Positions 45,601-57,806 of a DNA stretch of 64,000 nt are shown in pieces; the first letter of the stretch is position 1, and each line of letters begins with the position of its first letter. Location of the stretch: assembly GCA_027563935.2 (NCBI GenBank), contig CM050454.1, positions 22,689,501 through 22,753,500 of the forward strand. The letters run 5' to 3'. Under the pieces are notes generated by a model. It did not search any database. It saw only the letters and a program-made list of their open reading frames with translations, and had not been told where the DNA came from. A program made the position numbers and the translations under genes. This DNA is from Costus lasius (taxonomy: Eukaryota > Streptophyta > Magnoliopsida > Zingiberales > Costaceae).

Positions 45601-46309
45601 CACAAGCTGAGAGGGACGACATGAGTCGAGTACCCTATGCTTCGGTAGTAGGTTCGATCATGTATGCAATGTTGTATGCTAGACCAGACGTGGCTTATGC
45701 TTAGAGCATAACTAGCCGATACTAATCAAATCTAGGTCTGCAGCACTGGGTGGCTGTAAAGAACATTCTGAAGTATCTGAGAATAACTAAAGATTGTTCT
45801 TGGTCTATGGGGGATAGGAAGAGCTCAATGTTCAGGGCTACACTAAGGCATCGTTCCAGTCTGACCCTGATGACATTAGATCGCAGGTAGGCTATGTGTT
45901 CAGATTAAGTGGAGGTGCTATGAGTTGAGAGAGCTCTAAGCAGTCCATTGTAGCTGATTCTACGACCAAGGCTGAGTATGTCGTTGCTTATGAGGCAGCC
46001 AAAGAAGCCATTTGGATAAGGAAGTTCATTTATGAACTTCAGATGGTTCCAACTATTGTGGATCCGATTGATGTCTATTGTGACAACAATGGAACAATTG
46101 CACAGGCAAAGGAACCAAGGTCTCATAAAAAATCCAAACACAATCTCAGGAGATTTCACCTGATCTGGGAGATCTTTGACAGGGGTGATGTCAAGATTAG
46201 CAGAGTTGACATAGACAACAATCTGGTAGACCCACTGACCAAGGCTTCGGCGCAGCAGAAGCGTGTTGGTCACACGAGGGACATGGGGTTGAGATTTCTC
46301 AACAACTAA
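42694..46309 (+). pseudogene. CopA gag-pol, full length but broken (A2)
   Basis: The start MATNNSR is followed by a TAG at 42715-42717 where A1 has Trp, and by another at 42829-42831 where A1 has Gln. Gag lacks the same about 100 residues as A1, and the knuckle CYSCGAPTHM lacks the last Cys. Protease has LDTACGAHIC. An extra A near 43553 and a 14-bp duplication near 43740 shift the frame. Integrase keeps HSDVCGLF, LRSDRGGE and WNGASERRNR. A TAG lies at 44472-44474, RT has YVDDILLIGND and KQASRSW, then a TAG at 45702-45704. RNase H is scrambled until the frame at 46043-46309. All copia domains are recognisable in order, but no functional product is possible. Confidence 0.92.
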
Positions 46310-46319
46310 GTCTAAGTGC

Positions 46320-46330
46320 AAGTGAGAGAT
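46320..46330 (+). other. A2 polypurine tract
   Basis: AAGTGAGAGAT directly precedes the 3' LTR. The same position in CopB reads GTGGGAGAT. Confidence 0.65.
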
Positions 46331-48268
46331 TGTTGGTGTATATGCCCTAAGACCCGTTGTTGGTCTGTCTTGTACTACTTGATATTGATATTTAATATAT
46401 CATTCTGGCATTGTCGTTATTATGCTATGTTTACATCTGCGATTATGTACATAGATGATAATGTCCATGGAGACAGATTGGATCTGTGCTCAAACGGTGT
46501 GTCCCCAGTCGAGTACCTGAGTGGATATGGGACAACTCTAGTACATGTGAGACTGGTATATGGGTTGGTTAGGCACGGGGTGCTAACACAGGCATATGGG
46601 TATATCAGTGGTGGATATACTGGACTGACCTGCTATGAGGCTCTAACTTGGTTCATGAGTTAATCTCACAAGTGACAGGAGATGCATTGATCCCTTGACT
46701 TGAGGTCATTGACTCTTCTATATGGTTAGGGATATGCTTTGATACAACCTAACACCTCGCCATAGCAGGGAGGTAATAACGGTTGTCATTGGGTATGTCA
46801 CGTCCCATATGAGAAGATCAATGGACAGACATAGGATTTGCCCTTTCCTGTGGGAAGCTTGATATCCACGGGGCCCCCCTCTGGTTGCATGACTGAAAGT
46901 GTATGGTCATACCCAGGTGAAAGCCTGATTTAGTCATGACCATGAGATTGGGTGAAAGCAAAGTGGTGACAAACTTTGTCCAATCGGATATCAGTTTGGC
47001 AAAGAGACTGTAATGTATCAGTATCTTGTTGTGATGATAGGGATGTCGATTTTGATATCCATTCCGAAGACTTGGGTAGCAGCGATGCATGGCTAGGTGC
47101 CACTCACTGCTTGTGGTGACCTGAGTTCATCACTGCCAATGTTAGAGGAACCTATAGGGTCGCACAACTTGAAACTCAGGTTCTCGTATTGATCGAGCAT
47201 CCTAATGATCGAGTTATTGGATAACTTGGATCTTTTTGGGATAATCTATCAGTACCATTTTGCCTGATGAGATGGAAGGGATTTATTGGAGCTAACTTCA
47301 TTTTTGGGTCAGATGGGCCTAATGGGCCCTATAGGCCAAATGGGCCAAATAAGCCAAATAGGCTAATTGGGCCAAATGGGCCAAATGAAGTGTTAGTATG
47401 GAGCATGGACCAATGGGCCTCCAAGCCTAATGGGCGTGAAGCCCAGTTGGGCCGTTTGGCCCAATGGGCCATGACAACAAGTTGCCTGGGCCCAATAGAC
47501 ATCATGGTGAATTAAATCATGTATTTAATTATGGGAATTAAATTATGTATTTAATTCTGTAATTAATTCTGAGTTTAATGATGAATTTAATTACAAATTT
47601 AATTCTGAATTTGAAGAGTCATGCTATTAATGGCCATTATGAAACTTTAATTCAAGGTTTTAATGGGTCATTATGAGACTTTAATTCTCAGTTTAATTCT
47701 TTAATTAATTCTGAATTTAATTCTATAATTAATGATGAATTAATTCAGAGATTAATTATGAATTTATTACGGAATTCCAAAGGTCTATGCGGAATTCCAA
47801 GGGTCACCATGTTTTCTATAAAAGAAGAGGGGGAGAGGAGTTGGCGCCCACTTGGTTTTTGGAAGAAATTCTCCCAGGCGCCTCCTCTCTTCTTCCCTCT
47901 CCTTTGGGCGGCTACAAGGTTGGACCTTGGCAGTATTTTTCCATCCTTCTACTCCTCTTGGCACATTCATTGTGTGGGTGGCGCAAGTTCTTGAGGATTT
48001 CTCCTAGAGGCGTGGATCTTCTTCGCGAGGCTAGCACCGGGAGTGGAAGAAGAGAACTCGAGCGTCGGCTGTGTGTGAGACTGCAGAGGGTGAACACTTG
48101 GGCGCCTGTATCGCATCCTTCTTCTTCGCTGTAAGGTATCATCTCCTACTCACCGTGTCGATTCCCTCGCATGACTCGATCTTCTGGGTTTTTGGGACTA
48201 GCCTGTTTCGGGGATTGCTTCCGATGTGCTTGTTTCTAAAATTTTGAAATCCCCGGGGTTTCCCAACA
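46331..48268 (+). mobile_element. CopA A2 3' LTR, 1938 bp
   Basis: It starts TGTTGGTGTATATGCCC and ends GGGTTTCCCAACA. It contains TGGGCC-rich sequence (47310-47490), an AT-rich TTTAATT tract (47515-47765) and TATAAAAG at 47817-47824. It is followed without a target duplication by the rest of the Ath1 LTR at 48269. Confidence 0.9.
47817..47824 (+). promoter_or_regulatory. TATA box of CopA LTR A2
   Basis: TATAAAAG is present at the same relative place in the 5' LTR (37882-37889). The module around it is unlike that of A1. Confidence 0.55.
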
Positions 48269-49714
48269 TGCAAGTGCACGGAATTATCAAAGTAATAAAA
48301 AGATTATCGTTCCCAACGAGTACTACGTAGTTAAGTACTGACTTCTCGACTTGTTTGAATCTAAGCAAACCAAGTATGCTATGGTGATGAACTTCTAAGT
48401 ACGAACAATTCAAAAGCTGCTTTTAGAGGGTTCAAGTTCTAAGAGAATCAGGATTTCTGCGTTTCACCATACTGACTATTATGAATCGTATAAAGATTAC
48501 TCAATCAATAGAAAATATCTATCATGAAAGGAACTTTTCCTAATATACATATTTCCTCCTCTCGGAGCGTAATACGGTGTTTAGTTAAGTCAACTCCCTA
48601 CTCTCGTGACAGTTAACCTAACTAAACCCATTATGTTTTATGAAAAGCTATTAAATCCTTCACACAAATCCAACCTACTCTCGTGATTGGATTCGAAGGT
48701 TCAAGTGAAATAGATCGGACGTTGTGATTCACCTCTCGGTCCTTCTCGCAATGTCTAAGACGCAAGTATACGTGGCCAAGGCATATTACGAAATAAACGC
48801 AATCGCAGTCAAATCACGATAATAATTTCGTATAAAAACAGTATGAATAAAGATTAATTCATAAAAGTCAGCGGGCTAAGCCCTAAATCCCGATACAATG
48901 ATCTACTCACTCACGTTCTTAAGGAAATACATGTTTAAGTGATGAATAAGCATAGATCTAGTTGAAAAATCACAAGAATTCACTAAGACAACAATAAAAA
49001 TTGCTTCCCCTTGATATAGAGATAAAGAAGAGTCGATCAATCGTTGCTTTTGCATGAAATCTCGTCGGAATTTCGCTCGGAAATCAACTTTCGCCCTTGT
49101 CGCCGTCGCCGCTTGTGTTTGTCCGAAAAAGCTCCCCTTTTTCCTTGAAAAATCAGATCTTTTATAGTTGGACCAGTTTGGAACCCATCAAGGAACGGTT
49201 CTGCATGGTTTGGTTCAAATCCAGTTCAAATCAGTGGAGAATCGAGTGAAAAACTCGTCGGGCGGATGTTTTTACGGTCTGTAACGTGTTCACGGCCACG
49301 AACGTGATTCTTTCTGTATGTATATCACTTATGTCGTAGAAACATTCATGGCCCGTAACGGATTTACGGCTTCACCCGTGAAAGTTTCTGTGCATATCTA
49401 TACTTAGCCATTTTTCCGCCCATCGCTCGAACTCGAAATTACGGCCAAGGCCATAATTCTTGCGTTCTTCACTATTTCAACTCTAAATTTGATGTGTAAG
49501 CTCATGATCTCCTCAGGAATCATGCTTTGGCTTGAAAACTCATGAAATCCTTCATTTTTGGGTGGTTTTTACCTACATTTTCATAAAAACCAAGAAAAGT
49601 AAAGATTCTGTACAAAGTGAAGTAAAAATACCGAAATAAGCATAAAATCATGCAAATAAGCCCAAAATATGATCTAAAATATAGGCAAAAATGTGGTATA
49701 AATACAACGCATCA
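48269..49714 (-). mobile_element. Ath1 3' LTR (main part)
   Basis: This matches 56530-57806. It ends with ACAACGCATCA next to the polypurine tract at 49715. It contains a minus-strand TATAAAAG (49159-49166) and several TTACGG/GGCCGTAA motifs near 49285-49460. Its outer 9 bp lie at 25843-25851 because the CopA block split it. Confidence 0.9.
49159..49166 (-). promoter_or_regulatory. Ath1 3' LTR TATA box
   Basis: Complement of CTTTTATA. It lies inside the 183-bp segment that is missing from the 5' LTR. Confidence 0.55.
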
Positions 49715-51194
49715 AAATACCCTAGACTTAGAATTTTGCTTGTCCTCAAGCAATGCATCAATATGAATAAAGAATGTAAAGAAAAGGAATGCTCAACACA
49801 TTTCTAAAATCAAATACTTCTTGGTTGAATAAATCTGCCTTGATCAATAGATAAAGATTTATTTCAAGTCATTTGGTGAAACTATAGATAAAAGATTTTT
49901 ATGCAATTTTGTCTTTAAACTGTTATGTATCATAACATTGTTCAAAGTATACTACATAACAGTATAATTTAACTCATGGTCTAAATCTTAAGTCAGAAGA
50001 ATTTTCCACCAAGCCCACAACTTTCCCTTTTCTCCATTTATTTTATTTAGACTTCAACTCATGTCTTCAGTACCACTGCCAATTTTTCGCAGTGCCAAGT
50101 AGAGGAGTCACACACACTTTTTTTTTCAATCTGGAGAAAGTTGGCCAGTGTGAACCCATAACCTTAGATTATGCTACCAGAGGAGTTGGAGCAAATCTCA
50201 AGTTAAATATATAAATCACCAAATTTCTATCCATAAAAATCACTATTAAACCAAAGGAAAATAAATTAAACTTAAAGTACCAGAATCATTATGCACATGT
50301 TGTTTAAACATTTAACAATTCCTATGTAAACTTTATCAATACCAGAATCGATCTTATTCAACAATTTTAGTTTTCATGAAATCTCAAAAACTCTCTAAGT
50401 CATCAAATTAAATGCCCAAAATGCTTTCTAAGTTCAAAATCAAGGATAAAATGAATCTGATTAATCCTTAACAACCTTAAACATTCAAAAATCATATTTA
50501 TGAAACTTTGAAGGAATAGCAAAATATGAAAATGGATACCCTTGACAAAATTTGATGCATAAGTATAAACATCAATCCAATGAAAGATTTCAGAAAAATT
50601 TTTGCAAGAGTTCCCTCTATATTATTGACGAAACCTTGTACAGTTATATAAAAAATATGAAATACAACTCAGAAAAAACCAAAAAATAGACCATATCAAA
50701 GATATTCAAATTTTACATGGTAATCAACTTTCAAACATCAAATACCGTTAGTTTTCAACATACTCACAAAGATTAGCTTCAATATTTACAATTCTAGAGC
50801 AATTCACTGTATCATCTATAATTCTCTTATTCATCATTTCATTTCTTCGCGAAAACTCTTCAAAATTTCCTACATTCAAAGCTACCCAAAATTAAAACTA
50901 TAAATTACCAAAATACTCTAAGGCAAAATTAAATTAAGATAAACTAGAAGAACAAAAATCAGAAATATGGGTTGCCTCCCAAACAGCGCTTATTTAAAGT
51001 CCTTAGCTTGACCAAATCAATGTTTAAGGATCTCTAGACGGATTGGAGAGATTCAAATACTCGTCTTCTTCAACTTGTTCCTCTTCAAAATAATGCTTGA
51101 AACGTTGCCCGTTCACTTTGAAACTTTCTTGTCATTCTCTTGATATCTCCATTGTGCCAAATGGGAATACTTTTTGAACAATATAAGGCCCCAA
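49715..51194 (-). other. Ath1 polypurine tract and 3' non-coding region
   Basis: A purine tract (complement TCTAGGGTATTTT) touches the LTR. The rest is AT-rich, without an env-like or other recognisable frame. The block at 50040-50110 is conserved with Ath2 4130-4200. Confidence 0.65.
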
Positions 51195-51992
51195 CTAGCG
51201 GCTTCTTAATTTCCCTGGAAATAGCCTGAGACGCGAGTTATATAGTAGAACTTTATCTCCTTCAAAAAATTCCTTCCTTGAAATCCACTGATCATGCCAC
51301 TTTTTAGCGCGTTCTTTGTATATGCGAGAACTCTCGTAAGCCGAATTCATGATTTCATCTAATTCATTCAATTGAAATTTTCTTCTCTCTTCAGCACTCT
51401 TCAGGTCATAGTTTAGCTTTTTCACTACCCAGTACGCCTTGTGCTCAAGTTCCACAGGTAAATGGCAAGATTTGCCATAAACAATTTTGAACAGAGACAT
51501 GCCCAAAGGAGTTTTGAAAGCCGTCCTATAAGCCCAAAGAGCATCATCAAGATTTAGCGCCTAATCCTTCCTTACTCCTGACACAGTTTTTTCAAGTATC
51601 CTCTTAATTTCTCGATTCGAAACCTCAGCTTGTCCACTAGTCTGGGGGTGATACAGTGTAGCAATTTTGTGGAGTACTCCATATTTCTTTAACAATGACT
51701 CAAGCTTATTTTCAATGAAATGAGAACCCCTGTCACTGATCAGAACTCTAGGGACACCAAATCTTGGAAAAATTATCTTCTTAAATAACCTAGCTACAAC
51801 ACGTGAATCGTTAGTGGCCTCAGCAGTTGCTTCAACCCATTTAGATACATAATCAACACAAAGAAGGATGTATTTCTTTCCACAAGACGTAGGGAATGGG
51901 CCCATAAAGTCAATTCCACAAACATAAAAAATGTTGACTTCTAAAATTCCGTATTGAGGCAATTCATCTTTTCTAGTGACATTACCAGCTCG
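51195..51992 (-). pseudogene. Ath1 integrase
   Basis: Minus strand. The core domain carries GIDFMGPF (first Asp), LISDRGSHF (second Asp) and [17 protein letters not shown] (catalytic Glu), then the family block [17 protein letters not shown] and a C-terminal domain ending near 51195. Integrase joins the element's DNA to the chromosome. TAG at 51561-51563 replaces an expected Trp in RKDWA, and a TAG at 51993-51995 separates it from RNase H. The wording of the motifs is characteristic of the Athila lineage of Ty3/gypsy. Confidence 0.9.
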
Positions 51993-53600
51993 CTAGCATT
52001 TATCACAGGATTGGATAAATTTCCTAGCATCACAAAAAATTGTTGGCCAATAGAATCCTGACTGGAGAATTTTGAATGCTGTCTTTGATGCGCTGGCATG
52101 CCCTCTATAAGGAGTAGAATGATAGTGGGAAAGAACATCATGAATTTCCTTTTCTAGCAAACACCTACGAAACAAACTATCCGCGCATCGATGATATAAA
52201 TATGGCTCATCCCAGTAATAATGCTTAACATCCGACTTGAATTTCTTTTTCCCTTGAAATGTCAGATCAGGTGGCATGACATTGGACACAAGAAAGTTTA
52301 TAATATCTGCATACCATGGTGTCTCTTGTCTTATGATAGCATATAGATATTCCTCTTGAAAGGAATCATTAATTTCCAAGTCATCTTCCGTGTCCTTCTC
52401 TTTGGTCAGTCTAGACAAGTGATCCGCTACTAAATTTTCTGCCCCTTTCTTGTCTTTTATCTCAAAATTGAATTCCTGTAAGAGCAGTATCCATCTAATT
52501 AATCTGGGCTTTGCATCTTTTTTACTCACCAAGTATTTGATCACCGAATGATCTATAAAAATAACAACCTTAGAATTAATAATATAGGAGCAAAATTTGT
52601 TGAAAGCAAAAACTATGGCAAGAAGCTCCTTTTCAGTTGTTGCATAATTTATTTACGCCCCGTCTAAAGTCTTGCTGGCATAATAGATGGCATGGAGTTT
52701 GTTATCCTTTCGCTATCCCAACAACGCGCCCACTGCTTGGTCACTTGCATCTCACATCATCTCATAAGGGAGTGACTAGTCCGGTGGTTGCATGATGGGT
52801 GCAGAGATGAGAGTCTTCTTCAATTTCTCAAAAGCTTCAATACAGTCCCAGTCAAAATGAAAATCAACATCCTCAGCCAATAAGTTTGTGAGAGGCCTAG
52901 CAATTTTAGAAAAAAATTTAATAAATCGACGATAAAACCCAGCGTGTCCCAGAAAACTTTGAATCCCTTTGACTAATGAGGGTGGAGGTAGCTTCTCAGT
53001 AACTTCAATCTTGGCCTTATCCACCTCAATGCCTCTTTGTGAGATACGATGCCCAAGAACAATTCCTTCTTGAACCATAAAATGACATTTCTCCCAATTA
53101 AGAACCAGGTTCACCTCCTCGCACCTCTGCAAGGCACGCGACAAATTAGATAAACAATCATTGAAAGAGGATCCATACACTAAAAAGTCATCCATAAAAA
53201 CATCCATAATATTTTCAATGAGGTCAGAAAAAATGGCCATCATGCATCTTAGAAAGGTGGCCGGCGCATTGCATAGTCCAAAAGGCATGCGCCTATATGC
53301 GAACATCCCGTATGGGCACGTGAAAGTGGTCTTCTCTTGATCTTCAGGATGAATGGGTATATAGAAAAATCCTGAAAAGCCATCAAGAAAACTAAAGTAA
53401 GAGTTCGTAGCCAATCGTTCAAGCATCTGGTCAATAAAAGAAAGAGGAAAGTGATCTTTCCGGGTGGCTTTATTTAATTTTTGGTAGTTGAAACACATAC
53501 GCCACCCAGTTACCGTTCTCATCGGAATCAACTCGTTGTTCTCATTTTTCACTGCAGTGACACCTCCTTTCTTTGGAACCACATGAACGGGACTAACCTA
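51993..53600 (-). pseudogene. Ath1 reverse transcriptase-RNase H
   Basis: Minus strand. From 53582 the frame reads MVPKKGGVTAVKNENNELIP, then GWRMCFNYQKLNKATRKDHF, CPYGMFAYRRMPFGLCNAPA and the catalytic FMDDFLVYG. RNase H follows with [14 protein letters not shown] and [15 protein letters not shown]. Stops fall at 53598 (Trp position), 52776 (Trp position), 52752-52754, 52713 (Gln) and 52653 (Gln). Order and motif wording are those of Athila pol. Confidence 0.92.
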
Positions 53601-54521
53601 TTCACTATAAGAAATTGGGTAGATCACTCGTGCATCTAGTAACTTGAGGACATCCTTTTTTACCACCTCTTTCATGACAGGATTTAGTCGACGTTGATAC
53701 TCAATAGAGGGTTTGCAGTTTTCTTCAAGATAAATCCTGTGCATACACAAAGATGGGTTAATTCCATGCATGTCATCCAATGAATATCCAATTACCTTTC
53801 TATGCCGTCGAAGCTCATCAAGCAACCTTTTCGTCTGAACTCTATCTAAATCGGCACTCACTATCACAAGATATGTAGAATTTTCCCCCAAGAAGTTGTA
53901 TCTCAAATTTGATGGAAGCGCCTTGAGTTCCAAATTATTTGTTTTTACCGGTTCAGGTTTTACCAGAATAAGTCTCTCAATTTTTTCTTTCTATGGCTCA
54001 ACTGTCTGGCTTGAATCCAATATTTTTGCATACCCCTGAGCATTTTCCCCAATACCCTCTTCATCATCCACTCTAACCAAGCAAACTTCCAGCGGATCAA
54101 CTTCTATCTTTAAATCTTCCTCTCTTGTTTTCAATTCTGGGACATCAATATTAAGATAGGAATCTGCAATGGAGGGCTTTTTAAGGGATAAGGAAAGATC
54201 AAAATCAATGTTATTCTCACCAATATTCAAAGTCAGTCTCCCTCTCTTCACATCAATAATAGCGCCTGCAGTGGCCAAAAACGACCTTCCCAAAATAATT
54301 GGCAGTCTTAAGTCTTCCTCCATTTCCAACACTACAAAATCTGCTGGTACAAAAAATTGACTGACTTTTATAGGAACATCTTCCAATATTCCAACAGGTT
54401 GGCGAACAGATCGGTTAGCCAATTGCAATGTGATAGTGGTTGGCTTCATGTCACCTATGTCGAGTTTTCTACAGATTGACAGGGGCATCAAGTTGACACT
54501 TGCACCCAGATAACATAAAGC
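53601..54521 (-). pseudogene. Ath1 protease and linker to RT
   Basis: The frame 53991-54491 reads MMPLSICRKLDIGDMKP, PVGILEDVPIKV and LPIILGRSFLATAGAI, a gypsy aspartic protease. The catalytic triad codon is changed: where Ath2 has CDLG, Ath1 has CYLG (TAT at 54510-54512), so the active-site Asp is lost. The next frame, 53598-53933, includes the ELKALPSNLRYNFLGE linker before RT, separated by a frame break near 53950-53990. Confidence 0.85.
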
Positions 54522-56357
54522 TCATTCAAAAGACATGTTGCCGATCTGGCAAGGAATTGAGAAGCTTCCTGGATCTTTCAACTTTTGAGGAATCTTGTTC
54601 TGTATTATCGCACTGCATTCCTCTGTGAGTGCCACAGTTCCGTATTCTTCAATCTTCCACTTATTAGAGAGTATATCCTTTAAAAACTTTGCATAGGTAG
54701 GCATCTGTGACAGAGCTTCTATGAAAGGAATGTAAATGTATAATTTTTTCAATACATCCAGGAATTTGCCAAACTGATTATCCAACTTTGCCTTGGCTAA
54801 TCTCTGAGGAAAGGGGATGGGTGGGACATACGTAGGTGGACCCACATATTTTTCCTTTTCTTCCTCAATAGGCTTTCCCTTATCAGGCTGTGATTCTTCA
54901 CAATGCTCCTTGTCAACTGCAGGCGTGATCTCTTCCTCAGGCATCTGGGGCTCATCCAACCGCTTACCACTCCTTGTAGTTATTGCATACGCAGGTTGTC
55001 CCGGTAGTCTCCCTGTGGGCCTATTAGTAGAACTTGCTTACTGAGCAATCTGATTTTCTAACATCTTGTTGTGGGTATCCAAAGCATCCACACAAGATGT
55101 CAGCTGCTTGACCACATCAACGAGGTCATCAGTGCTCTTCTGCTATTTCATGAGGAATCCTTCTAGCATGGTCTCCAGGTTTGACCTCTGGGGTTGTCCA
55201 TATTGTCTTGATTGAAAGCCCGGTGGTGGCCTATTATTCTGCTGAGGATACTGAGGGGGAACTTGCCCTTGATTGTTCTCATAGGACAAGTTGGGGTGGT
55301 TCCTCCATCCTGGATTGTAAGTTGCAGAATATGGGTCATTCACTGGTCTCTGATTGAAGTTCCCCAAGGCATTAACTTGTTCCTGATTAAGATTTTTTTG
55401 AGATGAAGCAATAAACTGACAGTTAGATGAATCATGCCCTGTTACACCACATACTTCACAGGAAACTGTATTAATGGCAACTGAGGAAAAGGAAAAGGAA
55501 TCTAATTTATATGCCAATGAATCTACCTTTGCCACTAAAGATGTCAAGAAATCATTATGATACTTACGAAAATCCATGGAAGTAGTACCTTGCTCACTCG
55601 ACCAGTGGTTATGGTTCATGGCCATATCCTCAAGTAGAGCTATCGCCTCTTCCACGCCCTTGCTTATGATTGTTCCTCCAGTCGCTGCATCCACCATCAA
55701 CTTGGTGTTATAATCCAATCCATTATAAAAGATGTGGATCAAAACCCTTGCTTGGAGTCCATGGTGTGGGCACATATGCTGGAGCTCCTTGAAACGATCC
55801 CAAGCGTCATACGATGATTCTCCCTCTTGTTGTGCAAAGTAGGTGATCCCGTTGCGCAGTTGAACAGTCTTACTAGGTGGGAAGTATTTGTTCAGAAAGG
55901 CTTTGGAAAGCTCGTCCCAAGTAGTAATATATCCTGCTGGTAGCGAATATAACCAAGCTATAGCGTAGTCCCTGAGAGAAAAAGGGAATAGTCTTAGTCT
56001 TATAGCGTCAGATGAAACTCCATTAACTTTGACAGTATCACAATATTCTAAAAAGACAGCTAGATGTAGATTAGGGTCCAGATTTGGGGATCCCCCAAAT
56101 TGATTTTGCTGGACCATCGTCATCAACGTTGGTTTGAGTTCAAAGTTGTTCGCATCTACATTGGGTAAAACTATGCTAGAATTAAAGCCTTGAATATTCG
56201 GTACAGCAAAGTCCCTTAGAGACTGATTATTTGCTGCCATTGCACCTTCTTCAGAAGTCTTCTGAGTTTGAAACTATAATCTCCTGCGAAGGCGAAATGT
56301 ATGTTCAATTTTTGGGTCTGCTGGAACTAGGGTACCTGTTCGAGAATTTCTGGGCAT
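54522..56357 (-). pseudogene. Ath1 gag
   Basis: An ATG at 56355-56357 gives MPRNSRTGTLVPADPKIEHT, then a TAG at 56274-56276. The frame reopens at 56240 (MAANNQSLRDFAVPNIQGFN) and holds the gag core RDYAIAWLYSLPAG, TWDELSKAFLNKYFP and QQEGESSYDAWDRFKEL, then a CEVCGVTGHDSSNC zinc knuckle. Stops at 55143 and about 55038 interrupt the spacer. The 54522-54959 frame continues with KPIEEEKEKYVGPPTYVPPIP and ends at TGA 54522-54524. Gag builds the particle and binds RNA. Domains are complete, but the frame is broken. Confidence 0.92.
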
Positions 56358-56490
56358 ACAATGTGTAAGTCAAGATGAAAAGTAAAATAACAATGAAAAC
56401 GAAAAGAAAAGTGAAAACCAATGCTAAAACAAAAAAGAAAAAGTGCCTAGTCTCCAAACTTATCTAATAAGTCAATATTAACTAGCTGTA

Positions 56491-56507
56491 GTCCCCGGCA
56501 ACGACCT
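56491..56507 (-). other. Ath1 primer-binding site, tRNA-Asp type
   Basis: The minus strand reads AAGGTCGTTGCCGGGGAC. GTTGCCGGGGA matches the complement of the tRNA-Asp 3' end used by Athila elements; the TGGCGCC part is mutated. It lies about 15 bp from the LTR. Confidence 0.65.
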
Positions 56508-56522
56508 TAAAAACTTGATAGG

Positions 56523-57806
56523 TGTTCCGCAAGTGCACAGAATTATCGAAGTAATAAAAAGATTATCGTTCCCAACGAGGACTACATAGTTAAGTACTGA
56601 CTTCTCGACTTGCTTGAATCTAAGCAAACCAAGTATGCTATGGTGATGAACTTCTAAGTACGAACCATTCAAAAGCAGCTTTTAGAGGGTTCAAGTTCTA
56701 AGGGAATCGAGATTTCTGGGTTTCACCACACTGACTATTATTAATCGTATAAAGATTACTCAATCAATAGAAAATATCTACCATGAAAGGAACTTTTCCT
56801 AATGTTCAAATTACCTCCTCTCGGAGCGTAATACAGTGTTTAGTTAAGTTAACTCCCTACTCTTGTGACAGTTAACCTAACTAAACCCATTAAGTGCTAT
56901 GAAAAGCTGTTAAATCCTTCAGACGAATCCAACCTACTCTCGTGATTGGATTCGAAGGTTCAACTAAAATAGATCGGACGTTGCGATTCACCTCTTGGTC
57001 CTTCTCACAACGTCTAAGACACAAGTATACGTGGCCAAGGTATATTACGAAATAAATGCAATCGCAGTCAAATTGCGATAATAATTTCATATAAAAAGAG
57101 TATGAATAAAGATTAATTCATAAAAGTCAGTGGGCTAAGCCCTAAATCCCGAAATAATGATCTACTCACTCATGTTCTTAAGGAAATACATGTTTAAGTG
57201 ATGAATAAGCATAGATCTAGTAGAAAAATTGCAAGAATTCATTAAGACAACAATAAAAATCGCTTCCCCTCGATCTAGAGATGAAGAAGAATCGATCAAT
57301 CGTCGCTTTTGCATGAATCGAGTGAAAAACTCGTCGGGCGAACGTTTTTACAGTCCGTTATGTGTTCACAACCACGACCGTGATTCTTTCTGTATGTATA
57401 TCACTTATGTCACAGAAACATTCACGGCCCGTAATGGATTTACGGCTTCACCCGTGAAAGTTTCTGTGCATATCTATACTTAGCCATTTTTCCGCCCATC
57501 GCTCGAACTCGAAATTACGGCCGACGTAGAATTACGGCCAAGGCCGCAATTCTTGCATTCTTCACTATTTCAACTCCAAATTCGACGTGTAAGCTCATGA
57601 TCTCCTCAGGAATCATGCTTTGGCTTCAAAACTCGTGAAATCCTTCATTTTTGGGGGTTTTTACCAATATTTTCATAAAAATTAAGAAAAGTGAAGATTC
57701 TGTGCAAAGTGAAGTAAAAATACCGAAATAAGCATAAAATCATGCAAACAAGCCCAAAATATGATTTAAAATATAGGCAAAAATGCGGTGTAAATACAAC
57801 ACATCA
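56523..57806 (-). mobile_element. Ath1 5' LTR, 1284 bp
   Basis: It starts TGTTCCGCAAGTGCAC, ends AACACATCA, and is followed by CAGGT of the target. Relative to the 3' LTR it lacks 183 bp (49059-49241) including the TATA box, joined at GCATGAA/TCGAG near 57311-57322. Confidence 0.9.

Noticed and set aside
49715..51194. env-like gene in Ath1
   Set aside because: Many Athila elements have one, but this interval shows no frame of useful length or recognisable membrane segments.
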